DNA of 64,000 bases from Trichopria drosophilae (GCA_030407085.1 CM059583.1:89224001-89288000); one strand, 5' to 3'. Shown: positions 44,809-57,547, counted from the first letter of the stretch. Numbers and translations: made by a program. Notes: generated by a model from the letters alone, not told the origin.

Positions 44809-45447
44809 CTGATGCTAAGAAGCACTTAACTTAACTTACAAATAAATATAGAAATTATGAAATAAAAATAAGGTTAGGAAACTAACGTATTAAATATAAC
44901 CTGTATCCTACCATTCAATTTACAATTTCTGGGTTTATTTTTAAGTACTTCCTGTTGACAGATTACATAAAAATTCACTTAAAAAGTAACAAATATTTCC
45001 GTAGATTGAAATTCTGTGAAAAATTATTTACATAATAGGCTGGAAATATATACTGACATATTAAATGCTATAAAAAAAATTTGTTAAATAACGTTTAACA
45101 TTTCTAAATTAAATTTAATGGAAAAATTATTCACAACAGAATTCACCAGTTTCTTCGAAAGGAGAGGAAGGTTAAATCTAAAGAACTATGGGTGCAAAGA
45201 AAATTTCAAATTGGTTCAAATTTAAATGAGAAATTCTTCCAGTTATCGTCATATACATGCAATTTCATTATTTCAATTATTTGTTATTTAATACTAAACC
45301 AATTTCAATTAACATTTTTATTTCACATTTCTTCAATACAAAGTTTAAAAATATTTTTATTTATATTTTTTTCATGTATAGGTTATGAAATGAAATTATC
45401 GAGATCGCGAGTGTTAGATTTGAAAAATTAAAAAATGTTAAATATAC
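44809..45447. other. AT-rich gap; further exons of the minus-strand gene not found
   Basis: The exon ending at 45,448 has a donor site, so a downstream exon is expected on the left, but no coding stretch is evident before the retrotransposon. Confidence 0.5.
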
Positions 45448-46004
45448 CTTGACTAGTATTTTCGTCAAAAATATTAGGTAAGTCCAGAATATCTGAATTT
45501 GACTCTTGTACGGCATTCAATTTATTATTTTTCTCCATCCGTTTTTTTTCATTTAGGTCACTTTTTAGTTTTGAATTTTTATCCTTCTTAGATTTTGTTT
45601 TTTTTGTTAATATCTCCCCGTCAGTTGAAACGCTAAGAGAGTCCAACCATTCTCGATCGTCTAAATTAAAAAAGAAATTAATGAAAAGGATGGTCATTAA
45701 TTATCCGAATATTACAATGCGAAACTCAAAATACGAACAAAATCTTTATTTCCCAATATCAATTTAAGGAAACAAAAATATTTTATCAGATGAAATGTAT
45801 AAAAATATATCAACAAGAGCACTTAAACTACTTACGTCAACCTCGCTAAAATTACCTACCACTTATCTTAATAATCTTCGCTTTAGCGGGTTTTTTTCCA
45901 TACGGGATCTTCGAAAAATGTCCTTCTTCAGCATTTTCCGGTATGTTTACCGTTTCCACGATGCTAGTCGTTTTTTCTTTCCACCAAAGAACTAAGGAGA
46001 ACAT
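45448..46004 (-). CDS. First two exons of a host-like gene (resembles N-terminus of insect BEN-type proteins)
   Basis: Exon 1 starts at ATG 46,004 and ends at 45,860 (48 codons plus one base; donor GTAGGT). The intron is 45,859-45,661 (199 bp, ending TTTAATTTAG). Exon 2 is 45,660-45,448 (213 bp), ending CAAG before GTATAT. Phases fit exactly. Residues 1-48 (WWKEKTTSIVETVNIP, PYGKKPAKAKIIKIS) followed by DDREWLDSLS and a Lys-rich stretch resemble the N-terminal segment of many insect proteins that carry a BEN domain further on. No BEN domain is visible here. The start lies 200 bp from the divergent start at 46,204, so a shared promoter is possible. The rest is missing or beyond the insertion. 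Confidence 0.5.
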
Positions 46005-46203
46005 TTTCGATGACGGAACTTTTCACAATAGATTGTCAAAACTAGCAGCAGTTTCGGATTACCGAAAAGACAAAAAATCGTTGGGAGCGATAGCAAATGT
46101 TTAGACGAGGAGACAAGTTTACTTCATTTCTGAAGCCTTGAAGTGCGTTCCATTCAAGATTCAAATTAAATTCGTTGCTGGTGACATTTTTTTGAAGTTA
46201 AAA

Positions 46204-49200
46204 ATGCCGAAAAGGATTTTTCAGTTTGAAGACTACGCTCCTAGATCCCAAAGACGTCTCAAAACATTTTTAAGAACATCGATGAGAACAAGAGATGATG
46301 AAAGTAGCTTATCAAGCGATTCCGGCGTGTCAAATATAAGTGATATTATTCAAATTACATAGAATCGTATTGTTAGTTTTAGACAAGCACCACATCCATA
46401 CAGACACATATGATACATGCATCCATCATACTTAGTCGCATACATATTTTAATATAACCAAGGATCTTTTAATTTAAATAGAGTGAGGACGAAAATCCCA
46501 GTACTTCAACATCAAATATACCTACCGTTGAAGACAACGTTCACGAGGATGGCCGTGATGCAGAGCTACAATTTCAAACAGGCGATGATGATGAAAATGA
46601 AAGCAGTTGTAAGTTTTATAGTATACTTTCAGTTTTTATAACCTTAGTGAAAAATAAATTTTTAGATTAAACTCATCTAGTCTGTCCTTACTGTATTTTT
46701 AAATCAAATAAATTTTGTATATGCACATTGAGTAAATAAATAAAACCACAAATATGTGATTAATCACTCAGTGTTATAATGAAAAATTCATTTATAATAA
46801 AAATAAAAAATTGTCAATAACTGAGTCAAAAGGGTAAAAGTAATAGTTCTAAATTAATTTTTAGACAGTCAGTAAGTCAAAAATTTGTTCGACGTTTTGA
46901 CAATCTTAGTTGTCAACTAAGATTGTCAAAATGTCGATCAAATTTTTTACTTATTGGCTGTTCCCAAAATTAATTGAGAACTTTCACTTTTACCATTTTG
47001 ACTCAGTTATCGACAATTTCGAATTTATAGCATAAAAATATTCTAATTTATGATATTAAAAATGCTAGACGTATTTTATTTTTGACAAATATTGTCATTT
47101 CAATATTAAATTTTAAAATACCAGTAAAATATTTCAGGTCAATCAGCACTTAAATGTTTCATAGAATAAATGTCTAAAAGATATTGGAATGAGAGGAAAA
47201 TGTTTGTTTGAAATTAGTATTCTGAGTATTGATTATTCTAAAATTTATATTGTAAATTAGAAATTACGAATTAATTAAATGCCTCTTAGAAATCTGTACA
47301 GAGTATGTCTAAAGTTTAGTTCGTATCTGAACGGCACTTTGAATATTTCAAAATACAAATTTTATAAAATCGAGAAAATTGTTTTAAAAATCTCTTGAAC
47401 CAAACAGTTTCCTTTCATTGCATGTCTTCCGCAATCAGTTCTTAGTAGGTTCCTTAGAAGTTGGTTTTGCATAATATTTTACGTTTTATCTGACCCAAGC
47501 CAGACTTTAGACATACTTTATACATACTTTTGCAGGAGTTGTATTGATTTATTATGACATTTACAATAAATATTTTCGTAAAAATTTATGCCCTAGCAAT
47601 GTAGTTAATATCATTAAAAAAATATTTTAAAAAACGGGTCCTTATATATTTTTTCAAAATTTCTCTCACTTGTATAAAGAAATTTAAGATTAAAATAAAG
47701 AACTCTTGGTATCTCAACCCCCCCCCCCCCCTCTTAAATTTTCTTGAACCTTATATGAAAAGAAAGCTTAGCATTTCTAGTTTCTAGTGCCATGCATCTT
47801 TTTATAGAATTTTGATAAAATGACGAAAAACCAAACAGTTTCATGACACATAAAAATAAAATCATGTTGTTTTTATTATTTGTTTATTCTGATCGATTAA
47901 ATTTCTAGGTATATTTAAAATATTCAGTCAAAAAGTATATGTCATTATTTTTTTAAAAACTTATTATGCTATGAATCTTATTTTCATTCAGACTTTTTTA
48001 TGAACTAAGCAAAATACACTATTTCTGAATTGTTGTAACTCTAAAGCAGTAAAGCTATGTAGATCATTTACCAACGCATTTTTGAAGGTTTTTAAGATGA
48101 GTTTTGTAATGTTGAAATTTTTTAAAAAGTGTTAAGTGAGTAAACACGTTGCCAGTAAGTAAATATCGTTGGAATTGTATTAAAAACTCATTCGAAAGTC
48201 AAGAACTGTATAAACATGCGTTAAGTGACTACTTTATAACGCAAGCACATTTCTGAAAAATTTACGTTTAATTTAAAATTCTGCTTAATTTTACTATAGA
48301 CCATATTCGTTTTTTTAAGGAGAAGCCTATGACCTTTCAAAGCACTTGCATTTCCTTATTTTGCAATTTAATTTCCTACCTTTACAGATTTACTAATATA
48401 TATATATGAATTATTTATATAAGACGTTATTTACGAGAAATAATGTAGATAGGTCGAAATTAACCAGCGTGTCGCAATTACCCCGTCTTCCCCTACATAT
48501 TATTATTATATTTATTAATATATTATATTATTTGTATTAACTATTATTATTATTTTTATTCATTATATATTTAGATATTTATTTATTTATTTAGGTGATC
48601 GTCAAAAATGATTTACATACTTGATGTAAAAATGTTTTTAATTATAATAATAATCATAAAATGTTTAATTAGACGACTCATCTAATGAAGAAAATTCGAC
48701 AGATGTGGAACTTGATGAAGAAGACGAAGAAGAAGAAGAACTAGATGTACATAATACCGACGTTGACACCGACCAAGACGGAAGCGAAGATGAGGAATTT
48801 TTTTATTCTAGTGAACGTGATTTTCATAACGATGAAAATGCCCCTTTATTTGCAGGAGCACCAATAACTATTATGGAAAGCATGCTCATGATTGTTTCAT
48901 TCGTGTTACGTCACAAATTATCAAATGGATGTATTATCGACCTTTTGCAACTTATTGAAAAGCATTGCATTCGTCCCAATTCATTCACCACTTCACTATA
49001 TAAATTTAAACAATTTTTTAAAAATGTTAAAAATCCATTTAAAAAACATTATTATTGTTCAGTATGTTGGAAACCGCTTGAAAATGGATTATCAGAATGC
49101 CCGCGATGTTTGCACTCTTCAAATATTGAATATTTTGTAGACATGCCTATTATACCGCAATTGCAGTCATTACTAAGTCGTCCAGGATTTTTGGAAAAGT

Positions 49201-51022
49201 TGAGTCATCGCGATAATCGAATTAAATTAAATTTAAATAATTTTGAAGACATATACGACGGTAATGTATACAAAGAATTAAGTCGCGAAAATGAAATTCT
49301 TTCAAACAAAGACAATATTTCTTTAAACTGGTATACCGATGGTGTAAGAGTTTTCGGATCATCCAATTTTAGTATCTGGCCTTTCTACCTCACAATAAAT
49401 GAAATTCCTTATGGTGAAAGATTTGCTATACAAAATATTTTACTTGCTGGCATATGGTTTGGTTCCCAAAAGCCGCAGCCACATTTATTCCTGAGACCGC
49501 TTTACGAAGAATTGTTGAAATTATATAGTGGTATTAAATTTACAGTACAAGGTATGGAAATTTTGGTTAGAGTAATCACCTCATACGGTACATGCGATTT
49601 ACCCGTAAAATCGTTATTTCTGAATATGTCCCAATTTAACGGAAAATTTGGTTGCTCAAAGTGCAAACAAAAAGGGAAACATTTACATCGAAGGTGGGTT
49701 TATCCTTATAAACGGAACTTACGCCTAAGATCTGATCCAGAGACCGAACTTCACGCAGCAGAAGCTGTAGAATCTAATTCTAGAGTTTGCGGTGTGAAAG
49801 GGCCCAGTATTATATCACGTGTTGTTTACAAATCCATTAGGTCTACGGCAGTTGACATGATGCACAACGTATTTGGAGTTGTTAAACAACACATGAAATT
49901 GATACTAAATTCAGTTTACTCTCATGAGCCATTTTCAATTCATAATTTTCTAGATGTTATCGATACGCGACTTTTGGCAATAAAACCTCCTCATTTTATT
50001 CAAAGACGGCCCCGATCAATTGCCGAGCATTTGCCGTATTGGAAGAGTTCAGAATTAAAAAATTGGTTTTTTTATTTTTCTTTGCCAATTTTAAATGATC
50101 TTATGAATGATGTTTACTTTGAACACTTCAAATTACTTGTATTAGGTGTCTATTTATTGTGTGGGGACAGTATTTCAGATAATATGATAAATGAAGCTTC
50201 CCGATTTCTCCATAATTTTGTATGTAAATTTGAAATATTATATGGCTCCGAACATATGTCAGCAAATATTCATCACTTGCTACACCTTCCTGATATTGTT
50301 AGAGAGTGTGGCCCTTTACAAATGATGTCCTGTTTTCCTTATGAAGATATTAATGGAAAAATAAAATCGTTGGTACACGGAAGTAATTCGCCTCAACTTC
50401 AAATATATTCGTCCTTGTCTTTGTTAATAAATGTACGTTCCTTAATAGAAGAAAACTTACTAATGGGTCGGAATCGCACACTTTTTGTACAAGGTTATTC
50501 TCTCCCAAAAGGCAGTTGAAAATGGGAGAATTAATAACGAGAGGTGTATATGTAATCGGAAAAGTTTCAAATCCTCTAAATTCACTTAACGAAATTAGTC
50601 AAATTTTAAGAATCAACGGTATAATAGGTAGAATATTCATTTTCAAAAGGCTTGTAAAAAAAGATTTCTACTTATCAGAGAGTTACACTAGAGCTGGCAA
50701 GTATAATTCGATGTCTGCCAAATATACAAAAAATGGACGCCATTTTTTCGGGAATATTAAAATTTTTGTTAAAGTCACGTGTATGTGTGAAGAAGTATGT
50801 CAATGTACTAATTCTTATTTCGCGATACTAAACAAATTTCATACCGTACATGCATTCTCAGTGATGACACATCCGTTACCATTTATACATAATTGTACCT
50901 CACTTAACGAAACTGATGTTATTCCTATCGAAAATCTCTTGTCCGTGTGTCATTTTATAACCATTGCAGATAATAACAAAATCTTTGTTGTTGAACCAGT
51001 AAATAATAGTGAAGTGGAATAA
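46204..51022 (+). CDS. CACTA/EnSpm (TNP2)-like transposase gene, spliced, one frameshift
   Basis: Exon 1 opens at ATG 46,204 (MPKRIFQFEDYAPRSQRR); its donor is unresolved, perhaps 46,327. Exon 2 is 46,482-46,608 and exon 3 starts at 48,673; their phases join exactly (donor GTAAGT, acceptor TTAG). Exon 3 has an acidic start, two CxxC pairs (CSVCWKPLE, CPRCLH), WYTDGVRVFGSSNFSIWPF, IPYGERF...LAGIWFGSQKP, DLPVKSLFLNMSQFNGKFGC, DMMHNVFGVVKQ and a HHLLHLPDIVRECGPL segment, all typical of TNP2-type proteins. A stop at 50,517 is followed at once by the C-terminal part in another frame (50,522-51,022), implying a one-base indel in the AAAA run. I saw no CACTA termini. Domesticated gene or decayed transposon are both open. 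Confidence 0.7.
46609..48672 (+). other. Large intron of the CACTA-like gene
   Basis: 2,064 bp with GTAAGT at the start and TTAATTAG at the end. Holds a foldback MITE (46,809-47,019), a run of about 15 C near 47,719 and no coding sequence. Confidence 0.65.
46809..47019. repeat. Palindromic MITE, about 210 bp
   Basis: AATTGTCAATAACTGAGTCA at the left returns inverted at the right. The centre GACAATCTTAGTTG/CAACTAAGATTGTC (about 46,909-46,937) makes almost the whole unit one hairpin. Confidence 0.85.
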
Positions 51023-51029
51023 ATATTGA

Positions 51030-52995
51030 CATTGGCCTTACAAACATCAGTTTATTCGTATTATTGCCGTACGTTCGCCATACTTTTGCAAAACGCGTTC
51101 CATAATTTTGCCCCAGGACTAAAATTTGTATTACCATATTTCCGCCAGAGTTTGTTCGTATTATTGCCACACGTTAGCCATACACTTGCCAGACGCGTTC
51201 CATACTTTTGTACCAGGACTAAAATTTAGATTACCATATTTCCGCCAGAGTTTGTTCGTATTATTGCCATACGTTAGCCATACACTTACCAGACGCGTTC
51301 CATACTTTTATACCAGGGCTAAAATTCATATTACCATATTTCCGCCAGAGTTTGTTCGTATTATTGCCGTACGTTAGCCAGAGGCATTCCATATTTTTGT
51401 ACCAGGACTAAAATTTATATTACCATATTTTCGCCAGAGTTTGTTCGTATTAATGCCATACGTTATCCATACACTTGCCAGACGCGTTCCATACTTTTGT
51501 ACCAGGACTAAAATTTATATTACCATATTTCCGCCAGAGTTTATTCGTATTATTGCCGTACGTTAGCCATACTTTTGCCAGACGCATTTCATAATTTTGC
51601 CCCAAGACTAAAATTTATATTACCATAATTCCGCCAGAGTTTATTCGTATTATTGCCGTACGTTAGCCATACTTTTGCCAGACGCGTTCCACAATTTTGC
51701 CCCAGGACTAAAATTTATATTACCATATTTTCGCCAGAGTTTGTTCGTATTAATGCCATACGTTATCCATACACTTGCCAGACGCGTTCCATACTTTTGT
51801 ACCAGGACTAAAATTTATATTACCATATTTCCGCCAGAGTTTATTCGTATTATTGCCGTACGTTAGCCAGACGCATTCCAGTCGGCGTGATGGTCGTGCG
51901 GGCTAAGGCGTCAGTCTTAGTCCGCCCGAACTGAACGTCGCGAAGGTCCCGAGTTCGAATCCCCGTCCTGCAATTTTCTCTGCTTATGTCCAGTGTGGAA
52001 TAACCGGGGAACTTTGCTGTGCGAAGGTACGAATTTGGGACCGCTGCCGACCCCCGTCGGCAGTTATCGGTACCGTCAGCGTCTTATCCGCGGTCGGTAC
52101 GTCGTGGGTCTTATCTCGGATAAAGAGGGGATAAGCCCCGCGTCGTACTCGCTAAGGCACAGACCGCCGAATCTGCTGGTGGTACCGATATTGTGGTAGA
52201 GGGGACTGGCTCAGGGTGGGTGTTGTGTGTGCCTATAGTTTCTGTCTTGTACTGTCTGTCTCTGTCCTGTACCTCTCCACCCGAGAGCCGACCCGCAAAT
52301 AGACATATTCGTCATTAACGCGGGGGAAAATTTCCTGTCCTTTGTCCTTTTGTTACCCATACTTTTGCCAGACGCGTTCCATAATTTTGCCAGACGCGTT
52401 CCATAATTTTGCCCCAGGACTAAAATTTATATGACCATATTTCCGCCAGAGTTTGTTCGTATTATTGCCATACGTTAGCCATACACTTGCCAGACGCGTT
52501 CCATACTTTTGTACCAGGGCTAAAATTCATATTACCATATTTCCGCCAGATTTTGTTCGTATTATTGCCGTACGTTAGCCACACTTTTGCCAGACGCGTT
52601 CCCTAATTTTGCCCCAGGACTATAATTTATATTACCATGTTTCCGCCATAGTTTGTTCGTATTATTGCCATACGTTAGCCATACACTTGCCAGACGCGTT
52701 CCATACTTTTGTACCAGGGCCAAAATTCATATTACCATATTTTCGGCAGAGTTTGTTCGTACTATTGCCGTACGTTAGCCAGACGCATTCCATATTTTTG
52801 TACCAGGACTAAAATTTATATTACCATATTTCCGCCAGAGTTTGTTCGTATTAATGCCATACGTTATCCATACACTTGCCAGACGCGTTCCATACGTTTG
52901 TACCATGGCCAAAATTCATATTACAATGTTTCCGCCTGAGTTTGTTCGTATTATTGCCGTACGATAGCCGTACGTTAGCCAGACACATTGCATAT
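51030..52995 (+). repeat. Tandem array, unit about 92-98 bp, interrupted by a SINE
   Basis: About nine units lie left of the SINE (to 51,886) and about six to its right (from 52,357). Unit landmarks are CCGCCAGAGTTTGTTCGTAT, CCATACGTTAGCCATAC and CCAGACGCGTTCCATA. Frames of 60-83 aa in the array are artefacts. The array begins within 10 bp of the end of the CACTA-like gene. CACTA elements often have subterminal repeats, but no terminus was seen. Confidence 0.85.
51887..52356 (+). mobile_element. tRNA-derived SINE, Leu-like head, about 470 bp
   Basis: The head (51,890-51,975) has an A box GATGGTCGTGCGGGCTAAGG, a long variable-arm region and B box GAGTTCGAATCCC, as in tRNA-Leu. A body of about 380 bp ends near TTTGTCCTTTTGTTA. 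It sits inside the 95-bp array. No clear target duplication. Not a functional tRNA: the acceptor pairs do not close. Confidence 0.75.
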
Positions 52996-55674
52996 TTTTG
53001 TGCCATACTGTTGCCATACGGAAGGTATACGAAATCCGTATCGCATTTCCAAATTTAAGAGTATGGCGAGGATATGGGAAACCGCCATACGCCGGATCCT
53101 TGCCATACTTTCCATCTATACATCCCCCATACTAATTCTAGACAAATGTAATACCGTAAGCCAGATATTTCCCATACTCTTCCGGTACCTTCAATTTCCA
53201 CGCGGGATCTCGGTCACTATACTACAAAATTTAAAAAAAATGAAAGGATCTAATATATTAAATCGGTTTTCGATGGAAAACACGTGTTATGATATAAAAA
53301 ATATTTGTAAGAGGCTGGTATAATTATCGCCCCTGAATCTAGATTTCAACGGACTGTATATATGCTTTAAAATTTCCTTGACTGTACATGGCTTCTGCTT
53401 CCCTCTAGCAGTAATTATATTAACTATTGCCCATTGTAAAAATGTGTTTCGCCCTGAGATCTCGTGTAGACTCATCAGTAAAGCTCCACGAGATCTCTCG
53501 CTTAGGCACATATGGTTTCTATTTATTTGAAATTTAAATAATACTAAACAGAGAGGGAGATATTTAGAATTATTGGTAACAGGAAATCGTTACACTGTAT
53601 ATAGTGTAACGGTGTTACTTATATTTACCCGTTACAAGATACCGATTTATAGGCAACTGTGCCCGTTGGACAGAGAAAAATTAATTTTAAGAATTACCAG
53701 TAACTTTATTGATTTTATAAGGATATAATTGGGAAATCTCCCGGTGAACTGAGTTACCCGGAATGTATTTGTTGTTTTACCGTACAATTATTTATATTTT
53801 TTTTTGTATCTTGTTTTTGTATGATCATGGCTGAGTCGATAAAGAAGGACGCTGCTTCGTGGAGTTTGAGGGGTCTTCGTTGCGTTTACCGTCCACCATT
53901 CTTTCACAGGATTTGGGATGCAGAATCATCGATCCAGAATTATTAAGATTAATCTTCCTGATGCGCACTCTTTGAAGGCACCATTCCATGTGGTGCTTCC
54001 TTTAACTGAGTTCTATCGGTTACTGTCACCGGCATCCACTTAAGAACATTATCGTTCACCCAAGGTAAATATATGCTATTACCAAATAAAGCAAAAAAAG
54101 AAAAGTACTGCTGAACGTCAAAGCTGTCAACTTCCATCGATTTAATTTTGCCGGTTTCTTTGGCTGGCTATCTGGTCTATCTTGGTATTCTAAATCTTAA
54201 ATCCGCGCCATCTATCGGCGGACGTGTGATTCGGTGCGAGCGCGGACCTGACGATTTCACTCTCGGTCCAACTGGCACAAACGCAGGTCCGAAAAAAGTT
54301 TGTTTTACCGATTTTAGTATAACTAGATACCGGTCGTGTAAATTATTGGTAAATTAGTACTATGAATAGCTCGAGAAGTTCAATTGATCCATTAACGGAT
54401 CAATTGACCATTTTATCGGTCGAAATTCTTATATTCGAGGCGAATGTCATGCCCACCGTTCGTGAAGTTACTTTCCGGGTTAATTCAGTAAACCGTGTGA
54501 GCTTCATACAAGGAATTGTTTTGGGACTACCGATCGTTTGCGACTAATTGCTGGTTTTGTAAGTCTGTACTGTTTTCTTTTGAGTCCCAATCAGATAAAA
54601 CAAAATTAAAAGGAAATGCGTCAAAATATTGCTATTCAGAGAATCCTAATAATAGACATAAATTTTATGAGCTCTGCCTATCACTTGAAAAAAAATTAAA
54701 AATTTGTTCTTTCTTCCTTCTTCATGAATTAAAAGACGCTATCACTTTTTAAAATTAAGACTTTATTTAAAACCAACATCGATACGTCGGAGTCTACATG
54801 TGTGCTACCAACAGGTGACTTGTACTTACAGTGTAAACAAACTACATGTAATATACATATAAAATTCTATAAGATATTATGAATAGCTGAAAATATGAAA
54901 TATGAATTATATTTTAAATTAAAGCAATTTCTTTTTCATTTTTCTAATTTAAATACGATCACGGTGTGCCTTAACCAGACTCCACCCAAAAGTGCTTGCT
55001 CAGTAATTCTGCTATTTTGGGGTGAATATGCATACAAAAAAAAAGCATTTCGAGTACAAATCAAAATAATCGCCGGAGCCGTTTATTAGAATGGTTCATT
55101 TAAATATTTTTACGATCGAAATTTCAGTACACCTTGTTATATTTAAAGATTATGCTCATGATAATTGTTATATGTAAGTAGTGGGGGAATGACAGTTCTA
55201 CGCCACTCGGGGTTTCCGTGGATCGCGAGGGGTACCTCGCGAGATGACACGCGAATTAAGATCGCGAATTAAGACCGCGAATTAATATCGCGATTTGATT
55301 GCGCGAATAATTATTGTAAGGCTACCTCTCCCCCCTCGAAACACATGGATGGTATACGAGTTGAGACGCGTCTAAAATCCATTAGTCATTCCCATATTTG
55401 GGAAACACATGCAATTTCTAAGAATATTAGATAATATGTTGGGACCTATATCTCGTAAAGATGGTATAAAGGTCCAGACGCGTCTAAAATCCATTAGTCT
55501 TTACGTTAATCATCGACCCCTTTGTTAAATATGACCATTTTAAATAACCTATTTTCTTTTTTTGTACAATATCATGCAGGAAGGAAGATGAAGCAAAAAT
55601 ATAGAAGATATATTTAATAAATGTTATTTATTCTTTTATTTCTCATATCCATACATAACAATATACAATAGCAA
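52996..55674. other. Gap without supported genes; short palindromes and direct repeats
   Basis: Contains a 24-bp near palindrome around CGTTACACTGTATATAGTG (53,588-53,611), a palindrome at 54,378-54,407 (CAATTGATCC...GGATCAATTG), three to five CGCGAATTAAGA-type repeats (55,248-55,310) and a 23-bp direct repeat with GACGCGTCTAAAATCCATTA (about 55,363 and 55,478). A 62-aa minus-strand frame (53,949-54,137) could be an exon, but I do not recognise it. Confidence 0.5.
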
Positions 55675-56484
55675 TCAGATGAAATTCATATTTTCAATAT
55701 CATCAACTAATGCATCGCTTTTAACTTGACAATTGATGTAGTCTTTAATCATAGGTGGTGGACCATCTATCGTATCATAGCTTGATTCGAGATGTTTATA
55801 ACATCGACGAAATTCACGTATATCAGGATGCATTTGCATAGCAGGTGGCAAGCAAGCCCACGCTTCTTTAATTTGCCGGTCAGCAAACATGCAAATGAAA
55901 TCAATCGGCAGACATACTATATCTTTTGTTTCCATCAATGCGAGACTTTTTCCATCGTAATAAATCCTTAATGAACGTTGTGGAGATGCAGGTTGTTCAC
56001 ATAGATTTTCCAATACCCAATTCTTAAGTATTTTTACATTTTCTTTAGCGCATGTTCCATTAATCGTATGATTTTCACACTTCTCCGACAATTGATATTG
56101 CTGCTGTTGCTTCAGTTTTGTTAGAGATGGGCAGTTTAAAATGTCGAGATTGATAACATTTTCAGCGGTTAATACATCCTCTGACCAACATTTTTTATCG
56201 ACTCCTTTTACATAAATTTTGCAAGCACATTTAACGATATCCTCCAAAGTTTCGTTTATAGCGTCAAATGGTACATCGCCAGAATGCCATAGTAAACCGT
56301 GATAATTATTCATCAACCAGTTATTGACTCTCTTATAGTGTAAAGGTAACCACACCCATTGATATGGTGGTTTAAACACATAAGTCACAATTTCACTGTC
56401 GACAATATTTATTATAGACATTTCCTTCGGTATGAACCGATTACCAGGCCCGCGGAATCCCTGCACGTCTACAATGTATTCCAT
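55675..56484 (-). CDS. Conserved protein downstream of the capsid gene, possibly RNase H-fold
   Basis: 269 aa from ATG 56,484, intact. It opens MEYIVDVQGFRGPGNRFIPKEMSIINI-style (Asp then Glu in a beta-strand context, like DEDD exonucleases), then WLMNNYHGLLWHSGDVP, IYVKGVDKKCW, a Cys/His stretch (CPSL, CENH, CAKENVKILKNW) and an acidic end. I recall this family as common in insect genomes next to Polinton-like genes. An exonuclease-like or RNase H fold is my inference from the first motif only. It starts 88 bp after the capsid C-terminal frame. Confidence 0.6.
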   Translation of the reverse strand: MEYIVDVQGFRGPGNRFIPKEMSIINIVDSEIVTYVFKPPYQWVWLPLHYKRVNNWLMNNYHGLLWHSGDVPFDAINETLEDIVKCACKIYVKGVDKKCWSEDVLTAENVINLDILNCPSLTKLKQQQQYQLSEKCENHTINGTCAKENVKILKNWVLENLCEQPASPQRSLRIYYDGKSLALMETKDIVCLPIDFICMFADRQIKEAWACLPPAMQMHPDIREFRRCYKHLESSYDTIDGPPPMIKDYINCQVKSDALVDDIENMNFI

Positions 56485-56572
56485 TTCGTATGAAACTGAT
56501 TCACTAGCGAATAAAATATAACCGCGTTTTATTCATTAATTGACGCATGCGCAATAATGGTTACCCCTCCTC

Positions 56573-56914
56573 TCAAACCAATTTCTTTACATTTCCACTT
56601 ATGGGGTTACATTCTACAATGCGATCATGTAAAATTAAACAATAAGCAGAAGTGTTTGCAGGAAAATTTTCCTTTGATTCAAATTCGAGTCGAACATCGA
56701 CAGGTGCATGTTTTATAGCTTCATTCTGCTTAGAGCAATCCATAATGATTAATGGAGCTTTCTCTAAAAATATCGATTTATCCAATATAGGTTTACCAGT
56801 AACATCTTTAACTTCCCGGTCTACAGGGAAGTTATTGAAATGACCTCGAAAATGGAAAATGCTAATTTCATGATATCTCCACGTTTTGTGACCACTAGAA
56901 GCAAACTGACACAT
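56573..56914 (-). pseudogene. Major capsid protein, C-terminal piece
   Basis: The frame includes APLIIMDCSKQNEAIKHAPV and SAYCLILHDRIVECNP, blocks I associate with the end of Polinton double-jelly-roll capsid proteins. The first roughly 40 residues may come from inserted sequence. It is separated from the rest of the gene by about 1 kb with a GT microsatellite. Confidence 0.6.
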
Positions 56915-56928
56915 TTTTAGAGAGATGT

Positions 56929-57323
<395 letters not shown>

Positions 57324-57547
57324 TCAACGGATGAAGCGAATTGATTAATTTTTTTTTAATCGATGTGTCCTGACCTAACTTCGTGCTGATTAGATTTTGA
57401 ACATGATCGGCTGAGTGGTTTTCGAGTTATTTAAAAAAAAAGTAGTAGAAATAGTACAAATAAAGTGAAAAAATGATATTATTTAACAAGTTCCGTCATT
57501 TTTCGTGAGGAAACTGTTGATGCGCGTCAAAAAACTGAGAAATAAAA

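Noticed and set aside
44599..44825. Leu/Phe/Ile-rich frames
   Set aside because: Artefacts of the 9-bp AAATAAATA minisatellite.
51890..51975. Functional tRNA-Leu gene
   Set aside because: A and B boxes are good, but the acceptor stem does not pair and a long body follows; a SINE explains it.
51026..53058. Series of 60-83 aa plus-strand frames with shared words
   Set aside because: They repeat with the 95-bp DNA unit and change frame with unit length; not coding.
55140..55620. Terminal inverted repeat of the Polinton-like element
   Set aside because: Direct repeats exist (GACGCGTCTAAAATCCATTA) but no inverted partner was found in the window.
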